Both the position numbers and the translations under genes were made by a program. 5,601 nt of DNA from Thermoplasmatota archaeon (GTDB lineage Archaea > Thermoplasmatota > E2 > JACPAO01 > JAHFTW01), in contig JANQNI010000081.1 in NCBI GenBank assembly GCA_028289805.1, forward strand, positions 1 through 5,601, in the 5' to 3' direction. This document shows, piece by piece, positions 1 through 5,254 of this stretch (its first letter is position 1; each line of letters opens with the position of its first letter). Under the pieces are notes generated by a model. The model made no database searches. It was not told the DNA's origin and saw only the letters and a list, made by a program, of their open reading frames with translations.

Positions 1-542
1 GCGAAGCGGGCGAACTCGTCCGTCATCGCGGTGATGGCGTCCGTCTCCAGCAGGGCGTCGACGGCCTCGGAGGCGTCCTTGCCGTCGTCGGACTTGGCGG
101 GGGTGAGGATCTCCAGCCAGACGTTCCAGAACAGCCGCAGCCGCTCCCAGAAACCGAGGCTGCCGAAGCCGCGCTTGAGTGTGATGGAGACGTCGCGGTC
201 GACGAGCACCACCTCGGCACCCACCTCCTCGGCCACCTGGACGGCGCGCAGCATGTCCATGCCGGGGCTGACGCCGGTCTCCTTGCCGACGCGGGCCTGC
301 ATGTTGGCGAGGTAGAGCTGGAGCAGGAACAGGTGCTGCTTCTTCTCGCGCAGGACGCGCACGATGTCGGTCTTCTGCCACGCCTCGGGGTCGCGCAGCG
401 CCTCGAAGCGGCGCTCGTCCAGTTCCACCAGGACGCGGTCGGGGCGCTGCTCCCGGATGGCGTCCTCCACCGTCCGCACGCTCGTGGCAGAAACGTGCGC
501 GGTCCCGACGAGGACCACGCCTTCACGCACCGTCTCGATCAC
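1..542 (-). CDS. TraB/PrgY-family protein, N-terminal part (truncated by window edge)
   Basis: About 180 residues are visible; the C-terminus lies beyond position 1. The N-terminus reads MIETVREGVVLVGTAHVSAT. It carries the family's GTAH signature (residues 13-16, a GxxH motif), then VELDERR (about 39-45), a segment rich in basic and hydrophobic residues (REKKQHLFLLQLYLANMQ), ETGVSPGMDM, and VDRDVSITLKR near residue 130. All are hallmarks of archaeal TraB proteins. The family is related to the TIKI/EreA-ChaN-like fold. Archaeal members usually end in several membrane segments, which would lie outside this window. The biochemical role in archaea is not established: the bacterial relative PrgY limits pheromone activity and TIKI is a metalloprotease. 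GTG at 542 is preferred because family members begin just before GTAH. GTG at 560 is in frame and adds six residues, and a stop codon lies just upstream of that. The gene is divergent from adkA. No clear ribosome-binding site is seen. Confidence 0.88.
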   Translation of the reverse strand, partial: MIETVREGVVLVGTAHVSATSVRTVEDAIREQRPDRVLVELDERRFEALRDPEAWQKTDIVRVLREKKQHLFLLQLYLANMQARVGKETGVSPGMDMLRAVQVAEEVGAEVVLVDRDVSITLKRGFGSLGFWERLRLFWNVWLEILTPAKSDDGKDASEAVDALLETDAITAMTDEFARF

Positions 543-570
543 CGCTCTCTCTGGTCGCACAGGAGGGGGG

Positions 571-577
571 CTCTAAG
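571..577 (-). promoter_or_regulatory. Possible weak TATA-like element for the traB-family gene
   Basis: On the minus strand this reads CTTAGAG, the only AT-containing stretch close upstream of the TraB-family start in a very GC-rich intergenic region. Its centre is about 32 nt from GTG 542, so a transcript starting about 26 nt downstream would have only a few nucleotides of leader. The match to an archaeal TATA box is poor, so this is a guess based on position. Confidence 0.2.
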
Positions 578-673
578 CGTCTCCGGTCGGTTCACTGCAC
601 GTTCGCGCCGTGGGGCGGACGAAACCACGCGGTGCAGGTTCCGGGCGGCGCCGGGGCCGTCCGGGGCGTCCGG

Positions 674-681
674 TTTTTGTA
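674..681 (+). promoter_or_regulatory. TATA-like box for adkA (leaderless spacing)
   Basis: The octamer TTTTTGTA is an isolated AT-rich island in GC-rich surroundings. Its centre (677.5) is 26.5 nt before the A of the adkA ATG at 704. Archaeal TATA boxes lie about 26 nt before the transcription start, so the mRNA would start at or next to the start codon. No Shine-Dalgarno sequence precedes the ATG, which agrees with a leaderless message. Confidence 0.6.
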
Positions 682-703
682 GAACGGGGGTGTCGGCCGG
701 CGC

Positions 704-1261
704 ATGGGCGCCATTATCGTCACCGGCATCCCCGGCGTCGGCAAGACGACCGTCATGGAGGCCGCCGCCGAGCGGGCGGGTTGTGACATCGCCGTGTACG
801 GGACCGTCATGTTCGAGGTGGCCAGCGAGGAGGGCCTCGTGGAGCACCGCGACGAGATGCGGAGGCTGGACCCCGAGGTGCAGAAGAAGGTGCAGCGGGC
901 CGCTGCCCAGCGCATCGCCGCCATGGGCGACGTGGTCGTGGACACCCACTGCACCATCAAGACGCCCAAGGGCTACCTGCCCGGCCTGCCGGCGTGGGTC
1001 CTGGAGGCCCTGATGCCCAGCACCATCGTCCTGGTGGAGGCGGACGCCGCCGAGATCCAGGGCCGCCGTGCCGGCGACGCGACGCGCGTGCGCGACGAGG
1101 ACAGCCTGGAGGCCATCGAGGAGCACCAGGAGTACAACCGGCGCTTCGCCGCCGCCTACGCCACCCTCGCGGGCGCCACCGTCCACACGGTCTACAACCA
1201 CGACGACAAGGTCGACGAGGCCATCGCGCAGGTCCTGCCCGTGGTCGGCGTCGCCGCGTAG
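704..1261 (+). CDS. adkA: Adenylate kinase, archaeal AdkA type
   Basis: This 185-residue protein catalyses ATP + AMP = 2 ADP in the cytoplasm. It is the archaeal AdkA form, which is unrelated in detail to bacterial Adk and typically trimeric in studied members. The P-loop GIPGVGKTT is at residues 8-16. The DTH motif at 80-82 is followed by KTPKGYLPGLP (86-96), a strong archaeal AdkA signature. The Arg-rich lid segment is at 121-131 (RRAGDATRVRD), followed by EEHQEYNRR at 139-147. The length is normal for the family (about 185-200) and all key residues are present. The ATG start has a TATA-like element 26 nt upstream and no ribosome-binding site, suggesting a leaderless transcript. The stop is 10 nt before the DUF106 gene, so the two are probably co-transcribed. 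In many archaea this gene follows secY; here its upstream neighbour is a divergent TraB-family gene. Confidence 0.96.
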   Translation: MGAIIVTGIPGVGKTTVMEAAAERAGCDIAVYGTVMFEVASEEGLVEHRDEMRRLDPEVQKKVQRAAAQRIAAMGDVVVDTHCTIKTPKGYLPGLPAWVLEALMPSTIVLVEADAAEIQGRRAGDATRVRDEDSLEAIEEHQEYNRRFAAAYATLAGATVHTVYNHDDKVDEAIAQVLPVVGVAA

Positions 1262-1271
1262 GAGCACATCC

Positions 1272-1931
1272 ATGGCAGCCAACCCCCCCGCCCGCCCCGC
1301 CCGCAAGCCGGGCTCCTTCCTGAACATCCTGCTCTTCGTGCTGATGTTCTACGTCCTGCTCAACGAGGACATCCGCACCGGCATGGGCGACTTCATCGAC
1401 ACGGCCCTGGGCCCCGCCATCGGCTTCGGTGGCCAGTACCCGGTGCTGACGGTGATGATCGCCGGCACCCTGATGGTCCTCCTGACCACCGCCGTGCGCC
1501 ACTTCACCACCGACTGGCTGGAGATGGCCAAGAGCCAGGCGTACATGCGCGAGTTCCAGCGCGAGTTCGCCGCGGCGCGCAAGGAGAACAACACCTACCG
1601 CCTGAAGAAGCTCACCGAGAAGCAGCCCGAGGTGATGCAGAAGCAGGCGGAGATGAGCAGCAAGCAGCTCAAGACGATGCCCTACACCATGATCATCGTC
1701 GTGCCCCTGTTCGCGTGGCTGCTGCACTTCCTCACCACGAGCGTCGACTACACGTTCTACTCCAACCCGTGGAACCCCACCGTCGACATGTTCGGCACGA
1801 ACGTGTTCCCGAACTGGATCCTGCTCTACATGACCCTGAGCATCCCCGTGGGCGCCCTCGTCCAGAAGAGCATGAAGTTCCTCTCCTGGAAGAACCGCTG
1901 GCAGCCCCGGCACCCCGAGGTCCACGAGTAG
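1272..1931 (+). CDS. DUF106 / EMC3-TMCO1-like membrane protein (Oxa1 superfamily)
   Basis: This 219-residue integral membrane protein belongs to the DUF106 family, the archaeal relatives of eukaryotic EMC3 and TMCO1. These are distant members of the Oxa1/YidC/Get1 insertase superfamily, so a role in inserting membrane proteins is likely but inferred from family membership. A hydrophobic segment at 15-30 is followed by another at about 56-74 and by a charged, coiled-coil-like helical region at about 82-134 rich in K, E, Q and R. Further hydrophobic segments lie at about 137-154 and 180-197. The basic KSMKFLSWKNRW patch at 199-210 should face the cytosol. The ATG is preceded by GGAG at 1261-1264, overlapping the adkA stop, at a 7-nt distance, so translation is probably Shine-Dalgarno led. 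The position between adk and cmk is the usual archaeal one. Confidence 0.92.
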   Translation: MAANPPARPARKPGSFLNILLFVLMFYVLLNEDIRTGMGDFIDTALGPAIGFGGQYPVLTVMIAGTLMVLLTTAVRHFTTDWLEMAKSQAYMREFQREFAAARKENNTYRLKKLTEKQPEVMQKQAEMSSKQLKTMPYTMIIVVPLFAWLLHFLTTSVDYTFYSNPWNPTVDMFGTNVFPNWILLYMTLSIPVGALVQKSMKFLSWKNRWQPRHPEVHE

Positions 1932-1942
1932 GCCCCCCACCC

Positions 1943-2542
1943 ATGGTCACGGTCACGGTCGGGGGCCTCCCCGGCACCGGCACCAGCACCCTGTGCGGCG
2001 TCCTGCAGGAGCGCACGGGACTGCGCTACGTCTACGCCGGCCGCATCTTCCGCGACGAGGCACGTCGCCGCGGCATGGACCTCGCCGCCTTCGGCGCCCT
2101 GTGTCAGCAGGACCCCTCCGTGGACCAGGCCCTGGATGACCGGCAGGTGGCGCTGCTGCGGGAGGGCGACGTGCTGCTGGAGGGCCGCCTCTCCGGGTGG
2201 CTGGCCCACCGCGACCGCGTCCACGCCCTGAAGGTGTGGGTGGTGTGCGAGGAGCCGGAGCGGGTGCGGCGCCTCGTGGACCGCGACGGCGGCAGCGTCG
2301 CCGAGCAGGCCGAGCGCGCCGCCGAGCGGGAGCGCAGCGAGGCCGACCGGTACCGGCGCTACTACGGCATCGACTTGGCGGACCTCGCCCCCTACGACCT
2401 GGTGCTGGACTCCACGCACCGGTTGCCGGGCGACCTCGCCGACGAGGTGCTGGCGGCGCTGGAGAGCCACAAGGTCGCCACGGTCCAGGCCGAACCCGGC
2501 GACGCGGCGACGACGCGGACCGCGCCGACCGAGTCGTCTTAA
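1943..2542 (+). CDS. cmk: Cytidylate kinase, archaeal type
   Basis: This 199-residue enzyme phosphorylates CMP (and dCMP) with ATP in the cytoplasm. The N-terminal P-loop is GLPGTGTST (residues 8-16), where the usual lysine position is Thr14. Other features fit archaeal cytidylate kinases: YAGRIFRDEARRRGMDL (31-47), a DQALDDRQ helix (61-68), LLEGRLSGW (78-86), and the lid region ERERSEADRYRRYYGIDL (128-145), followed by YDLVLDST (151-158). The last 20-25 residues (polar, rich in A, T, E and S) extend past the conserved domain. The gene starts 11 nt after the DUF106 stop with no visible ribosome-binding site or TATA element, so it is read as an internal operon gene. A GTG at 1946, one codon later, is a possible alternative start. 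The stop codon lies inside the proposed cbf5 TATA element. Confidence 0.93.
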   Translation: MVTVTVGGLPGTGTSTLCGVLQERTGLRYVYAGRIFRDEARRRGMDLAAFGALCQQDPSVDQALDDRQVALLREGDVLLEGRLSGWLAHRDRVHALKVWVVCEEPERVRRLVDRDGGSVAEQAERAAERERSEADRYRRYYGIDLADLAPYDLVLDSTHRLPGDLADEVLAALESHKVATVQAEPGDAATTRTAPTESS

Positions 2543-2544
2543 GA
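2537..2544 (+). promoter_or_regulatory. TATA-like box for cbf5 overlapping the cmk stop codon
   Basis: The palindromic octamer TCTTAAGA spans the cmk TAA. Its centre (2540.5) is 25.5 nt before GTG 2566, the start chosen for cbf5 on homology grounds. The same spacing is seen upstream of adkA and plsC. This suggests an internal promoter that makes a leaderless cbf5 transcript. Its short length makes chance a real possibility. Confidence 0.45.
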
Positions 2545-2565
2545 ACCCGCCCGCTCGCCGAGCCC

Positions 2566-3576
2566 GTGCCCGAGCGAAGCGGCGTCCTGCCCGCCGAGCG
2601 GCCCCGCAAGCGCATCGTGCGCATGGCGAGCAACACCGACCCCGCCTTCGGCAAGAGGCCGCAGGACCGCACGGCCGAGGAGCGCCTCGCCTGCGGCGTC
2701 GTGGTGCTCGACAAGCCGTCGGGCCCGACGAGCCACCAGGTCGCCGCGTGGCTGCGCGACGCGCTGGCCGTCAAGGACGTGGGCCACGGCGGCACCCTGG
2801 ACCCCAAGGTCACCGGCGTGCTCCCGGTCACCGTCGGCACCGGCACCAAGGTCGTCGGCTCGCTGCTCACCTCCGGCAAGGAGTACGTCGCCGTGTGCCG
2901 CCTGCACGAGGAGGTGGACGAGGAGCGCATCCGCCGCACCGTCGCCCAGCAGTTCGTCGGCAAGGTGCAGCAAACGCCCCCCGTGCGCAGCGCCGTCAAG
3001 CGCCGCCCCCGCAGCCGCCGCATCTACTACGACGACGTGCTGGAGGTCGACGGGCGCGCCGTGCTGCTGCGCGTCGGCTGCCAGGCGGGCACGTACATCC
3101 GCAACCTCTGCGTCGACCTGGGCCGCGCCCTCGGGACGCGGGGGCACATGCAGGAGCTGCGCCGCACCCGCACGGGCCTGTTCTCGGAGGACGACCTGGT
3201 CACGCTCCACGACGCCCTGGACGCCCGCGTCTTCCTGGAGGACGGCGACCCGTCCTGGATGCTCGACGTGGTGCGCCCCGTCGAGGACGTCACGGCCCAC
3301 CTGAACAAGATCGTCGTGCGCGACACCGCCGTGGACGCCCTGTGCCACGGCGCGCCCCTGGCCGTCATCGGGGTGGCGAGCCTGGACGCCGGCATCGAGC
3401 CCGGCGAGACCGTCGCCGTCGAGACCCTCAAGGGGGAACTCGTCGGCCTCGGCGAGGCGCAGATGACCAGCCAGAACATCCTCCAGCAGGAGAAGGGCCT
3501 CGCCGCGCGCGTGCAAAGGGTTGTCATGCGCAAGGGGACATACCCCCGCACGTGGCGCAACCGACGGCCCTCCTGA
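2566..3576 (+). CDS. cbf5: Cbf5: H/ACA RNP pseudouridine synthase catalytic subunit
   Basis: This 336-residue TruB-family enzyme is the archaeal dyskerin homologue. It converts uridine to pseudouridine in rRNA, guided by H/ACA RNAs together with Nop10, Gar1 and L7Ae, and may also modify U55 of tRNA. LDKPSGPTS is at 48-56. GHGGTLDPKVTGVLPV (73-88) carries the catalytic Asp79. Other motifs are QTPPVRSAVKRRPRSRRIY (136-154), GTYIRNLCVDLG (175-186) and HMQELRRTRTG (194-204). A PUA domain at about 248-330 ends in the typical MRKGTYPRTW (321-330). The GTG start is chosen because the N-terminal segment VLPAERPRKRIVRMASNTDP matches the family's conserved N-terminus, which the ATG at 2623 (residue 20) would cut. 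A TATA-like element lies about 26 nt before this GTG. The gap after cmk is 23 nt, and the 3' end overlaps the CPBP gene by 25 nt. Confidence 0.95.
   Translation: MPERSGVLPAERPRKRIVRMASNTDPAFGKRPQDRTAEERLACGVVVLDKPSGPTSHQVAAWLRDALAVKDVGHGGTLDPKVTGVLPVTVGTGTKVVGSLLTSGKEYVAVCRLHEEVDEERIRRTVAQQFVGKVQQTPPVRSAVKRRPRSRRIYYDDVLEVDGRAVLLRVGCQAGTYIRNLCVDLGRALGTRGHMQELRRTRTGLFSEDDLVTLHDALDARVFLEDGDPSWMLDVVRPVEDVTAHLNKIVVRDTAVDALCHGAPLAVIGVASLDAGIEPGETVAVETLKGELVGLGEAQMTSQNILQQEKGLAARVQRVVMRKGTYPRTWRNRRPS
3532..3538 (+). promoter_or_regulatory. Possible ribosome-binding site for the CPBP gene
   Basis: AAGGGGA inside the 3' end of cbf5 lies 13 nt before the GTG at 3552. The spacing is a little long. It is the best purine-rich candidate in the region, and no TATA-like element sits at leaderless distance, so translation of the next gene is probably coupled to cbf5. 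Confidence 0.35.
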
Positions 3577-4574
3577 ACGCGCTCGGGGCGCCCGGCGCCC
3601 TCATCGACCTGCGCTTCAGCACGTACTGGATCTTCGTCTGGCTCAGCGCCGCCGCCACCGCCGCCTTGTACCACGCCCTCGCCCGGCCCGCCGCCACCGG
3701 CGGGCGCGCGGCCCCGCTGCGCAGCCTCGGCCTCGGCCTCATGGTCGTGCCCGCCTGGATGGCCGTCTGGGGTTTCGTCGACAGCATCAGCGTCCTGGCC
3801 GACCCCAACAGCGTCCTGCGCCCCATCAGCCCCGAGGGCCTCACGCGCATCTACGCCCACGGCCTCCTGCGCGACCTGGGCTACCTCGGCGTCGGCTTCC
3901 TGCTCTGGACCGCGCACCATGGTCTGCCCACGAGCCTGCACGCCTTCGCCGCGCGGCTGCGCGACGAGGGCTTCCCGCTGGGCCGCCGCGGCCGCGAGGG
4001 TGCCAGCATCCTGCACGGCGCCGCCTGGTTCCCCGTGCTGCTCGTCGGCACCGTCCTCGTCAACGCCGCCCTGACCAACGCCGCCCCCGCCCTCACCAAC
4101 GGCGACGAGAGCCGCGTCTGGGACAACCTCACCGTCTACACCGTCGTCATGGTGAGCCTCACCGCCGCCTTCACGGAGGAACTGACGTACCGCGTGCTGC
4201 TGCTGGTGGCCTTCCAGCGGCTGCTGCTGCGCGCCGGCCAGCCGGAGCGGACCGCCCTGTGGGGCGCCGTGGCCGTCCAGAGCATCGTCTTCGGCCTCGC
4301 CCACGCCGGCTACGGCACCTGGATCCACGTCCTGCTGCCCACGTTCTTCGGGGTCATCGCCGGCGTCGCCGCCGTCCGCTTCGGCCTCTGGACCGCAGTC
4401 GTCCTGCACTTCCTCGTCAACGTCTACGCCCTGGGCAGCGAGGTGTTCTCGGAAGTCCCCTGGTTCGAGACGCTGCTGCTGTGGGGCCTCGTGCTCAACC
4501 TCGCCCTGACGCTCGCGGTGGGCATCCAGTGGGCACTGCGGCGCACGGACCGGCGCAGGGCGCGGCCCGCGTAG
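3552..4574 (+). CDS. CPBP-family intramembrane metalloprotease
   Basis: This is a 340-residue polytopic membrane protein with about eight or nine hydrophobic segments (about 24-45, 58-76, 108-124, 157-176, 195-208, 235-252, 259-276, 279-295, 306-327). It carries all three CPBP/Rce1 (abortive-infection) signatures: EELTYR with E209, E210 and R214; FGLAH with F247 and H251; and HFLVN with H286 and N290. In this family they form the intramembrane catalytic site. Members cleave prenylated CAAX proteins or other membrane substrates; this protein's substrate is unknown. The N-terminal ~190 residues, including the loop around 125-155, are less typical and unrecognised. GTG 3552 is the only sensible start upstream of the first membrane segment, and it overlaps cbf5 by 25 nt in another frame. 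The downstream neighbour is convergent, 6 nt from stop to stop. The protease call is firm; the exact start is less so. Confidence 0.85.
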   Translation: MAQPTALLNALGAPGALIDLRFSTYWIFVWLSAAATAALYHALARPAATGGRAAPLRSLGLGLMVVPAWMAVWGFVDSISVLADPNSVLRPISPEGLTRIYAHGLLRDLGYLGVGFLLWTAHHGLPTSLHAFAARLRDEGFPLGRRGREGASILHGAAWFPVLLVGTVLVNAALTNAAPALTNGDESRVWDNLTVYTVVMVSLTAAFTEELTYRVLLLVAFQRLLLRAGQPERTALWGAVAVQSIVFGLAHAGYGTWIHVLLPTFFGVIAGVAAVRFGLWTAVVLHFLVNVYALGSEVFSEVPWFETLLLWGLVLNLALTLAVGIQWALRRTDRRRARPA

Positions 4575-4580
4575 CCCACC

Positions 4581-4901
4581 TCAGCCAGCCCGGAGGCGCG
4601 CGTGGCGCACGCGGGGCACGGCACCGCAGGCCAGGCAGAAGCCGGCACCCACCTCGTTGACGGCTGCACACTCGTGGCACGCCCACGCCCCCGGCGCCAA
4701 CTCCTGCGCGGGGCTCCGGACGACCGCGCGGGAGGCCAGCAGGGCCAGCAGGGCCACGCCGGCCAGGGCGGCGGCGGCACGCAACGCACCCGAGGCCCCC
4801 GACGCGCTCCACTGCATCAGGGCCACGAGGGCCGCGGCCAGGGACATGGTGCCCACCGCGCCCAGCAGGCGGCCGGCGCGGTGCGTGGCGGCGACGTCCA
4901 T
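4581..4901 (-). CDS. Small membrane-anchored zinc-ribbon protein
   Basis: This is a hypothetical protein of 106 residues. Two hydrophobic segments (about 11-30 and 39-61) are followed by a single zinc-binding module, W73-x-C75-x2-C78-x3-N82-x6-C89-x2-C92, and a basic tail (PRVRHARLRAG). The topology suggests a short hairpin in the membrane with the zinc ribbon on one face, probably cytosolic. The four Cys, the Trp and the Asn fit the RanBP2-type spacing exactly, but general prokaryotic zinc ribbons often look the same, so no ligand is inferred. ATG 4901 is chosen because GGGGGT lies just upstream and a weak TATA-like element is centred 26 nt upstream. An in-frame ATG at 4949 would add 16 non-conserved-looking residues. 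The gene converges on the CPBP gene and lies downstream of tRNA-Ser on the same strand. Confidence 0.72.
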   Translation of the reverse strand: MDVAATHRAGRLLGAVGTMSLAAALVALMQWSASGASGALRAAAALAGVALLALLASRAVVRSPAQELAPGAWACHECAAVNEVGAGFCLACGAVPRVRHARLRAG

Positions 4902-4923
4902 GGACCCCCATGGGCACGCACCC

Positions 4924-4930
4924 GGTATCG
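4924..4930 (-). promoter_or_regulatory. Weak TATA-like element for the zinc-ribbon gene
   Basis: On the minus strand this reads CGATACC. Its centre is 26 nt before the A of ATG 4901, the same spacing as the stronger elements of adkA and plsC. The AT core is only three or four bases, so support comes mostly from position. Confidence 0.25.
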
Positions 4931-4968
4931 GTGTTGTGCTGTGGGGCATGCGGGCCACGCCTGGGCGC

Positions 4969-4987
4969 GGGGGACGGGTGGGTGGGG
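4969..4987 (+). other. Predicted G-quadruplex motif
   Basis: Four G-runs (GGGGG, GGG, GGG, GGGG) are separated by loops AC, T and T. This fits the intramolecular G-quadruplex pattern with very short loops, the kind expected to be most stable. It lies in the 186-nt non-coding stretch between the zinc-ribbon start and the tRNA-Ser 3' end. The minus strand, on which both neighbours are encoded, is the C-rich strand. The rest of that stretch (4902-5087) shows no gene and no RNA that I can recognise. Confidence 0.6.
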
Positions 4988-5071
4988 CGCGAGGGCGTCG
5001 GAGCCTGCGGGGGCGAGGCGTACGGGGCCGGGGGCCGGACGCTGGCGCACGGGGCGTACCGCGCGGCGGTG

Positions 5072-5087
5072 CAAGAAGGAAGGGGAG
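5072..5087 (-). terminator. Possible pyrimidine-rich tRNA trailer or terminator
   Basis: Directly after the tRNA on the minus strand comes a pyrimidine-only run, CTCCCCTTCCTTCTTG apart from its last base. Archaeal transcription often ends at T-rich tracts without a hairpin. This tract has only pairs of T, so it is a weak candidate, but it is the most T-rich stretch near the tRNA 3' end. Confidence 0.25.
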
Positions 5088-5172
5088 CGCCGAGGGGGAG
5101 ATTTGAACTCCCGTGGGCTGAACACCCACGAGCTTTCCAGGCTCGCGCCATACCGGACTAGACGACCTCGGC
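5088..5172 (-). tRNA. tRNA-Ser, anticodon GGA
   Basis: The 85-nt class II tRNA reads UCC and UCU serine codons. The acceptor stem pairs GCCGAGG (5172-5166) with CCTCGGC (5095-5089), and the discriminator base is G (5088), as expected for serine tRNAs. The D stem is GTC/GGC. The anticodon stem pairs CGAGC with GCTCG around loop CTGGAAA, anticodon GGA at 5138-5136. The long variable arm (5128-5113) forms TGGG/CCCA, the class II hallmark. The T arm is GGGAG-TTCAAAT-CTCCC. The 3' CCA is not encoded and must be added by the CCA-adding enzyme. There is no intron: the anticodon loop is the normal seven bases. The likely promoter is the TATA element at 5226-5233, which would leave a leader of about 30 nt for RNase P to remove. 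Confidence 0.96.
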
Positions 5173-5206
5173 AAGTGGCTCCGACCGCGCAGCGGCCGGG
5201 GACAGG

Positions 5207-5225
5207 CCGGGCCACAATGGCCCGG
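5207..5225. repeat. Perfect inverted repeat next to the tRNA/plsC TATA box (possible operator)
   Basis: CCGGGCCA (5207-5214) and TGGCCCGG (5218-5225) are exact reverse complements around a 3-bp CAA spacer. The repeat ends one base before the TATA element, so it covers the BRE position for rightward transcription and the stretch between TATA and start site for leftward transcription. Its position suggests an operator rather than a terminator, since no gene is read into it from the left on the plus strand. The repressor is unknown. Confidence 0.45.
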
Positions 5226-5233
5226 TATTTAAT
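5226..5233. promoter_or_regulatory. Strong TATA box between tRNA-Ser and the plsC-like gene, possibly bidirectional
   Basis: The plus strand reads TATTTAAT and the minus strand ATTAAATA. This is the best archaeal TATA match in the window; the minus reading differs from TTTAAATA at one base. To the right, the centre is 25.5 nt before GTG 5255, fitting a leaderless acyltransferase mRNA. To the left, the predicted start is near 5203, about 31 nt before the tRNA. No other AT-rich element exists between the two genes, so one box may serve both. Confidence 0.65.
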
Positions 5234-5254
5234 CCATCAGGGGTTGGGGCGGCC

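Noticed and set aside
23..526. Minus-strand ORF of 167 residues, rich in R, S, P and T
   Set aside because: It is a shadow of the TraB-family gene in another frame; the correct frame gives the conserved GTAH and VELDERR motifs and this one has no recognisable domain.
595..637. Inverted repeat CTGCAC ... GTGCAG in the traB-adkA intergenic region
   Set aside because: The arms are only 6 nt with a 31-nt spacer and the flanks do not extend the pairing, so chance is likely in this composition; it is upstream of the adkA TATA element but no stronger case can be made.
539..1327. Minus-strand ORF of 262 residues antisense to adkA
   Set aside because: Long open antisense frames are expected at this GC content; the composition is H-, G- and V-rich low complexity and the plus strand encodes an unmistakable adenylate kinase.
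2748..3551. In-frame upstream extension of the CPBP gene inside cbf5
   Set aside because: The extension is arginine/proline/glycine-rich shadow coding of cbf5; hydrophobic family-like sequence begins only after GTG 3552.
3027..4409. Minus-strand ORF of 460 residues antisense to cbf5 and the CPBP gene
   Set aside because: It spans two well-supported plus-strand genes and consists of biased G, A, D, E and Q-rich sequence with no domain.
4902..5174. Upstream extension of the zinc-ribbon gene through the non-coding region and tRNA
   Set aside because: The extended protein would be encoded across the tRNA-Ser gene and is proline/arginine low complexity; ATG 4901 has both a purine-rich site and a TATA-like element nearby.
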